Below are positions 8,185 through 17,127 of a stretch of DNA of 64,000 nt, piece after piece. The notes under the pieces are model-generated. The model was not told the origin of the DNA. It worked only from the letters and a program-made list of their open reading frames with translations, and ran no database searches. The DNA is from Mesorhizobium sp. (GTDB lineage Bacteria > Pseudomonadota > Alphaproteobacteria > Rhizobiales > Rhizobiaceae), in the NCBI RefSeq assembly GCF_004962245.1, contig NZ_SUHQ01000001.1, forward strand, positions 68,549 to 132,548. The letters are read 5' to 3'. Within the stretch, counting starts at the first letter, position 1; the number at the start of each line of letters is the position of its first letter. The position numbers and the translations under genes were made by a program.

Positions 8185-8971
8185 CGCCTACCATTCTCGC
8201 GTGGCCGGATGTTTCCAGCCATCTCCGGCCTGGCGGCCTGTGTGCCGCATTGACATGGGTTCTATGCCTGAACTGCAGTTGGTACAGGCTGTTTCGGACG
8301 AAGCGCGTCAAGAAGCTCTGGTGGCACGATTGACCTCGACCAGCTTCGATCTCGCTGCTCGACAGGTGATCGGCGCGCCGCGACACCGGCGACGGCTGTA
8401 CAAGCTTCACGCATGAACCGTGTTCCCACCAATGCTTCATAAAAAGATCGACGGGGCGCCCGAACGGTACGCTTGCCCTGGCAAGTTGCCTGGCGGCGGG
8501 TCTCGTAATGGCATAGGCGGCGGTCGACATCGGGATAATTCTGGGTGTGCCGTAGCTGTAGCCGTTCGGCAGGGTCACCGCATCGCCAAGGGTTTTCACC
8601 TTGTTGCTGTAGAGTTTCAGTATGTCCCAGTCCGGTTCTCTGCTGCTGATTTCTGAGAGCAGCTTGTTCAGCGACCCGTCGAATTCGACGTCATCCTCGA
8701 AAACGAAAGCGGCCGGAGATTTCCCTTCGCCGATTTGCGCCCAGACGTCGATATGGCTGAGAAAACAGGCGATCTCCGACAGCGCAAGCGCGCGCTTGCT
8801 GAACCGCGGGGGCGGATTTGCGACAAAGCGCCGCGCGTCGGCGTCGGTCAGCGTTTGCCAGTCGTGGGCGGCAACGCGGATGAACGGCAGCCCACAGCGA
8901 TCCATCAGCGCTTGGGTTGCCGACATACGATCTTGTGCGCGGTCCAGATTGATGATGAAAATGGGCCACAT
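8165..8971 (-). CDS. Glycosyltransferase family 25 protein
   Basis: 268 aa. The N-terminal FIINLDRAQDRM, middle LSEIACFLSHIDVWAQI and the metal-binding FVFEDDVEFD are characteristic of GT25 (LOS/LPS glycosyltransferases such as LgtB/Lex-1). The segment MSTAAYAITRPAARQLA is the usual C-terminal part of the domain. The last roughly 60 residues are basic and not recognised. It likely transfers a hexose onto a cytoplasmic lipid-linked or LPS-core acceptor. Upstream of and overlapping the pyruvyl transferase gene by 20 bases. Confidence 0.88.
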   Translation of the reverse strand: MWPIFIINLDRAQDRMSATQALMDRCGLPFIRVAAHDWQTLTDADARRFVANPPPRFSKRALALSEIACFLSHIDVWAQIGEGKSPAAFVFEDDVEFDGSLNKLLSEISSREPDWDILKLYSNKVKTLGDAVTLPNGYSYGTPRIIPMSTAAYAITRPAARQLARASVPFGRPVDLFMKHWWEHGSCVKLVQPSPVSRRADHLSSSEIEAGRGQSCHQSFLTRFVRNSLYQLQFRHRTHVNAAHRPPGRRWLETSGHARMVGDELDAI

Positions 8972-9250
8972 ACGTTATTATTCCCCCGCAAACCCGACGC
9001 GTTGGCCGACGGCGAGTTCACACAAAACAATGGCACAAACATCAGGCGCGAGGAAGCGGCACCGCGCGATCTTTGTTCCAGAAGCTGCCTGGGTTGCGGC
9101 GCACGTTATCCATGCCTGGCGAGCAGCGGGCAACGAGGTCGCCGAAATCTGGCGTTTTTGGCCTGAGGCCGTAGCCGTCATTGACAAAACAGGCGCGGCT
9201 CCGGCTGAGACGGCGCCGACAATTTGCAAGCCGGGCCACAGACGTTTGAA

Positions 9251-10435
9251 ATGAATGTTGCGAAACGCGCCAGAGGCTTGATGCTGCCACCCCTTGAGCT
9301 TTCATTCGAAGAAAGCGGCATTTCGGATCCGTCCCTGCTGGTCGTCGCCATCAAGGGCGGTGGACTCAGGCGGAGCGTGATCTTCAAATCGTCCGGACCG
9401 GGCTTGCGGAAGTCCGGCGATGTTCTGCTTTGCCTCGGCCTCATCCCCGCGATGGAGCTCGGCTGCGACCTCGTCATAGATATGCCGGTCGATACGTCGC
9501 TGCTTGAAAATGCCCAAAGAATCCAGGCCATGCTCTGTGAGTGGTATCCTGGCTACCGGCCAGTGAATATCCACGCGGAACGGACGACCACGCAGTATCC
9601 GCCGTCGCGCGGCTCCGGCGTGTTCTTCTCGGCCGGCGTCGATTCGTCCTATTCCCTTGTGGATGCGCGATCCCGTCTCGACGGGCTGGTTACCCTGATC
9701 GGCGCCGATGTCGCGCTTTCAGATCGTCGCGAAGCCGACCATCTGAAAGCTATGGCTCGAAATGTCGGCGCCGCCTATGGCCTGGAAGCAATCATCATCG
9801 AAACCGATATCAGGACGGTATTCGACCGGATGATAGGCTGGGTCGAATATCACGGGGCAGTGCTTGGCGCGGTCCGCCATATGCTCGCGGATCGGTTCCA
9901 AAATCAGCTCATAGCCTCATCGGCGGATGAATCGTCATGGACCCGCCGATGGGGCTCGCACCCGGCTCTTGACCCTCTGTTCGGCACGGACGGCGCGAGG
10001 ATCGAGCACCATGGCCTCGTTCACAGGTTGGCGAAAATTCAACGGATTTTGAGCGAGCCCATGTTGATGAACAACCTCAGGGTTTGCGACTACCAGCACG
10101 ACAATTGTGGCGTCTGCGAAGACTGCACCTTCATGGTGCAGGCACTGGATACGTTGGGCGGGCTGGACCGGGCTCCGACGTTTCCCACAGGCGCTTCGGC
10201 TGGCGGACGGATCAAAGTGACCGGCGAAGGAAGCAAGTCGGACCTCTTGCATCTGGAGGCCGCGGCGTCCGCGACCGGTCGGTCGCGTCGCCTTGTCGAT
10301 GAAATCGATCGGGCGATGCGTTCGTACGAGACAAAAAAGAAGATCAACGCCGTGCTGCAACTGCCTGAGCTGAAGCGACGTTTCAAGCGGCTGAAGCGCC
10401 GCTACCGATATTGGCGGGCGGCGCATCGGGATTGA
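9251..10435 (+). CDS. QueC-like PP-loop ATPase with zinc-knuckle cysteines
   Basis: 394 aa from ATG 9251 (MNVAKRARGL). A PP-loop motif FFSAGVDSSYSL lies near residue 127, the nucleotide-binding loop of N-type ATP pyrophosphatases (QueC, TtuA/TilS, asparagine synthetase). Near residue 278, C-x6-C-x2-C-x2-C (VCDYQHDNCGVCEDC) resembles the QueC zinc site. QueC itself is about 230 aa, so this protein is much longer and has an unrelated N-terminal region of about 115 residues. Inference: ATP-dependent adenylation of a carboxylate or carbonyl for amidation or thiolation. The 3' end overlaps the convergent Mur-ligase gene by 53 bases. The neighbours suggest a biosynthetic role. Confidence 0.72.
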   Translation: MNVAKRARGLMLPPLELSFEESGISDPSLLVVAIKGGGLRRSVIFKSSGPGLRKSGDVLLCLGLIPAMELGCDLVIDMPVDTSLLENAQRIQAMLCEWYPGYRPVNIHAERTTTQYPPSRGSGVFFSAGVDSSYSLVDARSRLDGLVTLIGADVALSDRREADHLKAMARNVGAAYGLEAIIIETDIRTVFDRMIGWVEYHGAVLGAVRHMLADRFQNQLIASSADESSWTRRWGSHPALDPLFGTDGARIEHHGLVHRLAKIQRILSEPMLMNNLRVCDYQHDNCGVCEDCTFMVQALDTLGGLDRAPTFPTGASAGGRIKVTGEGSKSDLLHLEAAASATGRSRRLVDEIDRAMRSYETKKKINAVLQLPELKRRFKRLKRRYRYWRAAHRD

Positions 10436-11714
10436 AGCCGGTCCGTCTCGTGCGGCCGTGTTCGTACAGTTGCTTGCAATGATCGCAGGCGAACGCCTTC
10501 CCGCAACTCTCGGCCCAACATCGGATCGGCACTCGCCACTGATAGAGGATGCGCTCCAGATGATCGATGCCGGACGATTTGATGTAGATCAGTTCGCCCG
10601 CCAACGCAGTGGCCATCAGGAAATCGCTCGCGTCCTTGGTGCTCGCGAACACAAACAGCCGGTCCTTGTTGTCCGGCAGCATCCGCGCCACGCGTTCGCT
10701 GTTCCGGCCAACAAAAAGCACGCGATCGCACACGCCAAGCGCGGTTTGCGCAATTCGGCGATATTTTTGGCCCGATGCGCCTGCATAGTCGGAAATTGTC
10801 CCGAAAACCATCGTCCGCCGCAGCGACGTGGAATCGCATACGATGTCGATGCTCGACTGCATCGTCCACAGGGGCGCCTTGGCGGTGTCGAGAATAATGG
10901 TCGGCCCGTTTTCCATTTGATGGACGGAGTCCCTTCCGTGGGACGGCTCCTGCGATTCTACCGCCTGAATGCACGTCTGCAGGTCGATCCCAAGCGCTTG
11001 CCCGCAGGCAATGGCGGCAAGCACGGGCGTTATCCATCTCTCTCCGATGAGCCTTGTTCTGACGGGCAATGTCTGGCTCCCATCAGTAACGGTAAGACGC
11101 AGGCGTTCCGGAAATCTCGAACAATGATCCACAACGCGGATATCGGCGGCCTCGCTTTTGCCGAACGTTACCACGCGTTCGTTGGTCTTCTGTGCCATCC
11201 CCAGAACCAGCGGGTCGTCGGCGTTCAAGACCGCCGTCCCTCCGGGCGGCAGCATTGCCACCAGAGCTGACTTCTCGTCGGCGATCGCTTCCTTGCTCCT
11301 GAACTCCTTGTAATGGTCCGTTCCGATCGTCGTGACCACCGCAACCGTATGCCGAAGAAGGCGCGCCGTCAGCGTCACGGCACCGACCTCGTGACCGCTG
11401 ACCTCTTGCACCCAGTAGCGGTCAGACCGGCGGGCCCGAACAATGCTTCTTGCGACACCGTACCTTGTGTTGAAGCCAACCCCGATCCGGGTCGGCCCGA
11501 CCGCGGAAAGGATGTTTCCAAGAAGCGCCACCGTGGTCGATTTGCCGCCGCTGCCCGTCACTGCCACGAGATGTTGCGGTCGAAGGCTCCTTCGCCAGAT
11601 CATTGCCACGGGAATCCACCAGCCACGCCTCATCCCGCGCACCAGCCGGCGCAGGGGCCTTTCCCTCCCGTTGATTTTTTTCCAGAGTCTCAAGTGGAAC
11701 GGCCGCCTCCGCAA
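10383..11714 (-). CDS. Mur ligase-like ATP-dependent amide ligase lacking the N-terminal UDP-binding domain
   Basis: 443 aa. The ATP-binding centre TGSGGKSTTVALLG lies only about 54 residues from the start, then TTIGTDHYKEF and AIADEKSALVAMLPPGGTAV, the Mur central domain, and NADDPLV; a C-terminal Mur-like domain follows. The N-terminal UDP-MurNAc-binding domain is absent, as in MurT and CapB/PgsB. The extreme C-terminus carries C-x4-C-x5-C-x2-C (CWAESCGKAFACDHC), possibly a zinc site. Basic start (MRRRPFHLRLWKK). Function inferred: amide-bond formation with a non-murein substrate. Divergent from the ATP-grasp gene, 73 bases apart. Confidence 0.78.
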   Translation of the reverse strand: MRRRPFHLRLWKKINGRERPLRRLVRGMRRGWWIPVAMIWRRSLRPQHLVAVTGSGGKSTTVALLGNILSAVGPTRIGVGFNTRYGVARSIVRARRSDRYWVQEVSGHEVGAVTLTARLLRHTVAVVTTIGTDHYKEFRSKEAIADEKSALVAMLPPGGTAVLNADDPLVLGMAQKTNERVVTFGKSEAADIRVVDHCSRFPERLRLTVTDGSQTLPVRTRLIGERWITPVLAAIACGQALGIDLQTCIQAVESQEPSHGRDSVHQMENGPTIILDTAKAPLWTMQSSIDIVCDSTSLRRTMVFGTISDYAGASGQKYRRIAQTALGVCDRVLFVGRNSERVARMLPDNKDRLFVFASTKDASDFLMATALAGELIYIKSSGIDHLERILYQWRVPIRCWAESCGKAFACDHCKQLYEHGRTRRTGFNPDAPPANIGSGASAA

Positions 11715-11787
11715 GCGACGATTTAACCGACACTCTCGGCGTTGCGCAATGTCTCCGCGCTGGTAAGACTGCGCACCGGGGCGCGAC

Positions 11788-13092
11788 GTGTTTGCCGGGA
11801 CGAGTGAGGCGGGAAGGATGCATGGCCAGTCGGCGGAAACACTCGACGCATATTATGCGAAAGATACATTTCTGGCCCCGCGCATCTGGGAAGAGGCAAG
11901 CCGCTGGTTTCCCAACGAACCTCACATGGTCGAGTTCATCACGGGGCATTCACTTTCATGCGCTGGCCGCCTGCCGCTGATCTGTCATCGCGGAACGGTT
12001 GCGCCGGATGGACTTGCCGCGATGCGCGATGCCGGGCTAGCGGTCGCGGACACGCGCCTGGTCTATGACACGCGTGCCCAGTATCGCGACCACGTTCTGT
12101 CGCTTGCCGGAAAAGCGCTCAAGGCCGTGACGATCTACTGGACGCCTCCTGAGGTAGCGCCACCGCGCATGACGTGGATTGACCCCGCGGTCCAGCAATA
12201 TCTGAACAACAAGGGCAATCTCGCGGAGCTGGTGCCGGAACGGGCCGTTCCCCGGCGAAAACTGGCAGCCGTTGGAGCCGAGGTCACGGCGGCGCTGCAC
12301 GCCATGCCGCTGCCAACGGTGCTGAAAGTGGCGACCGACCTGCCGAACGGCGGCGGGCAGGACGTCATGATCTGCCGCCGACCACGTCACCGAGCACGGG
12401 CGGACCGGCGCTTCGGCAATGGCGACACGCTGATTTTCGAGGAAGTGCTTGATATCGCCGAAAATTACTGCGCTCAGTATGCCGTACTCCCCGATGCGAC
12501 GGTCGCCTATGTCGGCGCGTCTTCGCAACTTTGCCTGCCCAACGGCGTGCATGCCGGCAATCTCATCGACCCCGATCTCGCCCCTTCCGACGATGTGATC
12601 GCACTTGGGCGCGAAATCGCGCTGCGTGGAGCAGCGCTCGGCTTTCGCGGCATCGCCGGCTTCGACATCGTCGTCACCGGTGACGGCCGTCCGATGGCGA
12701 TCGACCTCAACTTCCGTCTTGTTTCGAGCACCGCGCAGGTGCTGTTGCATCCCAGGCTTTCGCGCGAGCGGGGGCTCATTGTGTCAAGGCTCGCGTTTTG
12801 CGCGTTCGACGGCTCCCTGAACGAGTTGCTGCGGACATGCCGGCTTCACATCGATGCTGGCTGGCTGGTGCCGTTGGCGATGTTCGACCCCGTTTATGGA
12901 CATGCTGGTCCCGGACCGGCACGCGGCCGCTTTCTGATCTTCGGCGAGTCGCAGGAAGCCGTCGCTGCCCGTGAAGCCGTTCTTGAAGCATCCGGCATTC
13001 AAATCGCCGGACGCAGACAGAGCTTCGCTGGGCGCACCGGCGCTCTCGTCAAGCGGCTTGTCGTGCGTTTGTCGCGTGGGTGGACGCCATGA
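11788..13092 (+). CDS. ATP-grasp domain ligase-like protein
   Basis: 434 aa from GTG 11788; ATG 11818 (MHGQSAETLD) is an alternative start. The C-terminal ATP-grasp signature is visible as GIAGFDIVVTGDGRPMAIDLNFR, providing the Asp and Asn metal ligands, preceded by a basic nucleotide-contact region (LPTVLKVATDLPNGGGQD) and GDTLIFEEVLDIAENYCAQY. ATP-grasp enzymes form acylphosphate intermediates and ligate carboxylates to amines or thiols. No closer family is recognised. The stop overlaps the following GNAT gene by 4 bases (ATGA at 13089), so the two are translationally coupled. Confidence 0.75.
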   Translation: MFAGTSEAGRMHGQSAETLDAYYAKDTFLAPRIWEEASRWFPNEPHMVEFITGHSLSCAGRLPLICHRGTVAPDGLAAMRDAGLAVADTRLVYDTRAQYRDHVLSLAGKALKAVTIYWTPPEVAPPRMTWIDPAVQQYLNNKGNLAELVPERAVPRRKLAAVGAEVTAALHAMPLPTVLKVATDLPNGGGQDVMICRRPRHRARADRRFGNGDTLIFEEVLDIAENYCAQYAVLPDATVAYVGASSQLCLPNGVHAGNLIDPDLAPSDDVIALGREIALRGAALGFRGIAGFDIVVTGDGRPMAIDLNFRLVSSTAQVLLHPRLSRERGLIVSRLAFCAFDGSLNELLRTCRLHIDAGWLVPLAMFDPVYGHAGPGPARGRFLIFGESQEAVAAREAVLEASGIQIAGRRQSFAGRTGALVKRLVVRLSRGWTP

Positions 13093-14138
13093 CGCCTGGA
13101 CCTTCCCGGAATGATTGTTTTCAGGTGGAAATCATCGATCGTCCGGCTGAGTTCGCCCGTCTCGCCGACGAATGGGACGAACTCGCCAAGGGAGCGGCGG
13201 ACCTAGCGGTCTTCCGCAGCCATGCGTGGGTTTCGCGCTGCTGGCAGCGCCATCAGGCGATGCACGGGCGCTCCATGTACATCGTCGTCATTCGCGACGG
13301 CGCAGAATTGGTTCTCGCCGCGCCGTTCGTGCGCATCGCTGACTGGTACGGAACAGCCACGCTTGCGTGGCTCGATTCGATGACGCCGCTTTACAACGAT
13401 ATCCTCGTCGTGAGCGACCAGCGTTCGGACGCACTGAAGCAAGCGCTATGGCGGCATATCCGGCGGCAGTGGTCGATCCGGGCGCTCAAACTGAATTGCG
13501 TTCGCGACGACGCCGAGATCGCACCGATTCTTGACAAGGCCGGCGCCATTCGCACATGGGAAACGGTTGCGCCTGCGCTGGACATATCGGCGTTCACAAG
13601 CCGGGACGATTTCCTGGCAAGCCAGTCTTCCAATGCGCGCTACAATCTTCGCCGCTACACCAGGCTGATGGAGCGCGAAGGTCCGGTGCGGTTCCGCGAG
13701 ATAGGCTCGGCCGGGGACCTTGAAGCCTCGATACGTTGGATATTCGCTCACAAGCGGAAATGGGTCGAGGCGCGGTTCGGCGCGGCCAACTGGATTGCAG
13801 CCGCGGGTGTCGAGGAGATGTTTCTGGACGTAACCGCGTTCGAATCCAGGCGCGGCCGCGCTAGTGTCGTGGTGCTGGAGACGAAGCAGGAGATCATAGC
13901 GGCAGTGCTGCTTTTCCGGTGCGGCGGAACGATCTTTCCGTCGAAACTCGCCTATGACCCCGCGTGGCGAAAGGTTTCGCCCGGCTGGGTGCTGATGATG
14001 CACATCATTGGCGAAGCATGCGCGACAGGCGTGAGATCAGTGGACTTCATGATCGGGCGGGACGCGTGGAAAGACCGTTTCGGCGGTCAGTCCATTGCCG
14101 TCAGCAACTATCGCCTGCGCAATGGGCTGTGGCCGTGA
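13089..14138 (+). CDS. CelD/BcsL-type GNAT acetyltransferase
   Basis: 349 aa from ATG 13089, overlapping the ATP-grasp stop as ATGA (a GTG at 13080 is also in frame). Tandem GNAT-like architecture of PF13480: N-terminal WDELAKGAADLAVFRSHAWV, then RYNLRRYTRLMEREGPVRF and a C-terminal acyl-CoA fold ending with SVDFMIGRDAWKDRFGG. Family members acylate amino sugars or cellulose-like polymers, or act as Fem-like transferases. Partner of the ATP-grasp ligase upstream; convergent with the acyltransferase-like gene, 20 bases away. Confidence 0.82.
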   Translation: MTPGPSRNDCFQVEIIDRPAEFARLADEWDELAKGAADLAVFRSHAWVSRCWQRHQAMHGRSMYIVVIRDGAELVLAAPFVRIADWYGTATLAWLDSMTPLYNDILVVSDQRSDALKQALWRHIRRQWSIRALKLNCVRDDAEIAPILDKAGAIRTWETVAPALDISAFTSRDDFLASQSSNARYNLRRYTRLMEREGPVRFREIGSAGDLEASIRWIFAHKRKWVEARFGAANWIAAAGVEEMFLDVTAFESRRGRASVVVLETKQEIIAAVLLFRCGGTIFPSKLAYDPAWRKVSPGWVLMMHIIGEACATGVRSVDFMIGRDAWKDRFGGQSIAVSNYRLRNGLWP

Positions 14139-14158
14139 AAATTACCGTCGCGCCGGCC

Positions 14159-15274
14159 TTACCCGTTCGTTTCGTGCCGCTGCGATGAGCCGACCATGCT
14201 GTGCGCCTGGCGCCCCCAGAGCATGTATTGCTCAGGGCATCTGCGCAGGTCGGCCTCGAACTGACCTCGGAAATCGAGCACGGCGCTGGCCAGTGAACTG
14301 AAAGCCTTCGCCGACGGCCGTTCACTTCCGGGGCCTGGCTTTTCGCTTCGAACGACCTGGATTTCGGCGCCGATCATCGCGTCGTAAGTCTCGAAGGGCT
14401 GTATTTCGAGCGTTGACATCGAAAACAAGGCGGCACCGCATCGCGCGGCAAAGCTCAGAGGCGTCGTGGCAAACTGCGCATGGCCGGACCCGCCAAGCCG
14501 TGTTTCAACGAAGGTCGATCCCGAATAGACATTGTTCGTCATCAGGACCACGCCATTGTTCTTCAGGATGGCGCTGATGCGCTTGGTGACCTGATACGCG
14601 TCGTCGCGATCGAAAACGATCCTGCCGGCCAAATAGCGATTCTCAACGCGCACCAGAAACGGATTCAGAAATCGTCTCGCGAAAGCTGAATTCGAAAATC
14701 CGTGCTCGGAAACGCTGACTTGATGGCAGGTGATGCCGGCTTCATGCAGCGCTCTTTTGCCCATCAGGTTCTGCGCGGTGAACTGGTTGCACCAGATGAT
14801 GACGCCGTTGCCGCGTTGCAACGCCGCCTTCACTCCATCAACGCCGCTAACGCGGATGCGCGGTGCCCAGCGCAACCGCGTGAGTTCGCCAGCCAGCAGC
14901 ATGATGCGGCGATGCCTTGCGTCGCGACCAGCGCGAAACAGCGCCGGAGCCTGCGGCTTGGCGGCACCGCCAATGACGCACGATACGCTCTCGACGAACC
15001 CGGCAAGATCCTTGCGGGCATGCTTGCGGAGCCGGACCCCGGCCTGGAAGTGGCAAAGGCGAGCCCAATACCGGCGCGGGACGATGACCGCGACCAGAAT
15101 ATCCAGGAGGATCAGCAGCGCATCGCGAAGATCTTTCTCCCGCACGACCCGCGGCTTTTCTTTCGTCACGGCGCGGCGGGAATAAAAAACGACGTCCTCG
15201 TTGGCCCCGTCGACAAAGACACGCTGCGTCACCTCTATTTTGAAGTATTTGTCGGCGGGTTTCTGATCGGCCAA
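14159..15274 (-). CDS. Lipid A acyltransferase (LpxL/HtrB) family protein lacking the catalytic motif
   Basis: 371 aa. The fold is recognisable by spacing and by GNGVIIWCNQFTAQNL, RIVFDRDDAYQVTKRISAIL (a substrate-loop region) and AARCGAALFSMSTLEIQPF. In LpxL/LpxM the first segment reads GxGVxxxxxHFGNWE with the His-x4-Glu/Asp dyad; here His and the acid are replaced by Asn/Gln and Gln/Asn in either alignment. It has an N-terminal extension of about 50 residues before the first hydrophobic stretch (LILLDILVAVIV). It is either inactive or uses another mechanism. Last member of the island; convergent with the GNAT gene. Confidence 0.72.
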   Translation of the reverse strand: MADQKPADKYFKIEVTQRVFVDGANEDVVFYSRRAVTKEKPRVVREKDLRDALLILLDILVAVIVPRRYWARLCHFQAGVRLRKHARKDLAGFVESVSCVIGGAAKPQAPALFRAGRDARHRRIMLLAGELTRLRWAPRIRVSGVDGVKAALQRGNGVIIWCNQFTAQNLMGKRALHEAGITCHQVSVSEHGFSNSAFARRFLNPFLVRVENRYLAGRIVFDRDDAYQVTKRISAILKNNGVVLMTNNVYSGSTFVETRLGGSGHAQFATTPLSFAARCGAALFSMSTLEIQPFETYDAMIGAEIQVVRSEKPGPGSERPSAKAFSSLASAVLDFRGQFEADLRRCPEQYMLWGRQAHSMVGSSQRHETNG

Positions 15275-15519
15275 CTCCCCCTCCGGATCAGCAAGAATTT
15301 ACGGGACTTCGCACCTGCCACGAAACGCTGAGAACGGCTTAACGCAGGCGCCGCTCAGAGCAATGTGAGAGCGGACAGTCCCGATGGCACGAAGCGGGGC
15401 TACTGTGAAGCTCTTCGTGTCACGGAGCGACAGATTTTGGGATCCGGACGTGGATCTTGGTGGCGATTTCGCAGTAGAGACGTGGAAGCATTTTGCGTTC
15501 GGACTACGCCTGGCTTGCG

Positions 15520-16989
15520 TCATGACGCGCCTCCAGGCAGCGAAGAACGTGCCGCGAGAGCACGGCCTCCGGCCGCGATGGCGAGCGCGACAATGATCAG
15601 AATCGCAGCAACCGCAAACGTGATCCGCATACCGGCGGCAACGGCCTCCGAGCCCGCCGTTGTAATGTCAATCGCCACTGAGGCGAACGCGAACACAGCC
15701 CCCATGACGGATGCGCCAGTGATGAGCCCGAGATTGCGCGACAGATTGAGCAAGCCGGAAATGACGCCCCGCTGGTCCGGACGGATATCCGCCATGACGA
15801 CGCTGTTGTTGGCCGCCTGGAACAGCTGATAACCGGGGGTCAATATGGCGATGGCGACAATGTAGCCCGCAATCCCGAACATTGTCGGAAGCACGGACAG
15901 AGCAATTGAACCAACCGCCATTTCGATGAGTCCGACGATGACCATGAATGGCGCACCGAAACGATCGACAATGCGACCGGCGGGGACACCGCTCAGTGCG
16001 GAGATAACAGGGCCAATCGACATGACGATCCCGACAACAGCCGCATTGAGCCCGAGCGCTCGAGACAGATAGAACGGCCCCACCACCAGCGTCGCCATCA
16101 TCACTGTCGCAACGAGCGCGTTCATCGCCAGGCTGGCACTCAGCAGCGCGTTGCGGAATGCGGCCAATCGGATCAAAGGCGATGCCACTCTCGCTTCCAC
16201 AAGCACAAAGAACCCGGCCCCGAAGGTTGCAGCCACCAACAGAGCCATGTTGAGCGGACCGAAATTGCCATGCCCAATCGTCATCGCAAGCGCATAGGCG
16301 CCAAGCGCCAGGGCAAGCAGCAGCGTACCCACGACATCGAAGCCGGCCCGCGCCGTCCTCGGCTCCCGGCGGTCGGCCGGCAGATAGCGATAGGCGAGAA
16401 CAACGGCCAGCAAGCCCAGTGGCACATTGACCAGGAAGATTGCCCGCCAACCGGCTCCGGCAATCAGAAGGCCGCCGAGCGATGGACCGAGAGCGGTGCC
16501 GATCGCCGACATCGTTCCGAGCAACCCCATGGCGCTGCCGGTCCTTGCTTTCGGAACCGTCTCACCGACAACAGCCATGGTGAGGGCCATCATGATCGCC
16601 GCCCCCAAGCCCTGCGCCACCCGGGCGGCAATCAGCAGCCAGAGCGTCGGCGCGACGCCACACAGGACCGAGGCCGCCGTGAACAGGAAGAGCCCGGCCA
16701 GCAGCAGCCGCCGGCGGCCGGCGATGTCACCGAGCCGTCCGACGCTGACGATCAGGGTGGTGATGGCGAGGAGATAAGCCAGCACGATCCACTGGACGTC
16801 CTGAAACGAGGCGTCGAACGCCTGCGCCAATGTCGGCAAGGCAACATTGGCGATGCTGATGCCGAGTGAGGACAGCAACATGGAGAGCGAAAGACCGGCA
16901 AGCGCCCAGCGAACCGAAGGTGCCCGTTCCACATTCCCAACGACTGCCTGTGCTGCATTGATTGGTCCTGCATTGATTGGCTTCAACAT
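15520..16989 (-). CDS. MFS drug-resistance type exporter, DHA2 family
   Basis: 489 aa with about 14 predicted membrane segments. Motif A-like GRLGDIAGRRRLLLAGLFLF lies after the second helix and motif C-like ALGPSLGGLLIAGAGWRAIFLVN in the fifth, both typical of 14-TMS DHA2 proton antiporters (EmrB/QacA group). It starts with a roughly 25-residue hydrophilic leader. It exports toxic or signalling compounds across the inner membrane. Divergently transcribed from a LysR regulator, 138 bases apart, which probably controls it. Confidence 0.92.
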   Translation of the reverse strand: MLKPINAGPINAAQAVVGNVERAPSVRWALAGLSLSMLLSSLGISIANVALPTLAQAFDASFQDVQWIVLAYLLAITTLIVSVGRLGDIAGRRRLLLAGLFLFTAASVLCGVAPTLWLLIAARVAQGLGAAIMMALTMAVVGETVPKARTGSAMGLLGTMSAIGTALGPSLGGLLIAGAGWRAIFLVNVPLGLLAVVLAYRYLPADRREPRTARAGFDVVGTLLLALALGAYALAMTIGHGNFGPLNMALLVAATFGAGFFVLVEARVASPLIRLAAFRNALLSASLAMNALVATVMMATLVVGPFYLSRALGLNAAVVGIVMSIGPVISALSGVPAGRIVDRFGAPFMVIVGLIEMAVGSIALSVLPTMFGIAGYIVAIAILTPGYQLFQAANNSVVMADIRPDQRGVISGLLNLSRNLGLITGASVMGAVFAFASVAIDITTAGSEAVAAGMRITFAVAAILIIVALAIAAGGRALAARSSLPGGAS

Positions 16990-17060
16990 GAACTCCGTTT
17001 CCTGGCGACTCCCGAACGGAGCTGGCAGACACGTAGTCCTTTGCCTAACATGGCGGAAGA

Positions 17061-17073
17061 TGCATCATTTGCA
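17061..17073. promoter_or_regulatory. Candidate LysR operator in the MFS/LysR divergent region
   Basis: TGCATCATTTGCA is a T-N11-A dyad with TGCA arms, the general LysR-box form, 54 bases before the LysR start codon and 71 bases before the exporter start codon. Position and symmetry are suggestive only. Confidence 0.35.
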
Positions 17074-17127
17074 CTCGATCATTGCGCTTGACGCCATGTC
17101 AGAACGTGCCGGCCATGCTATGATCCC

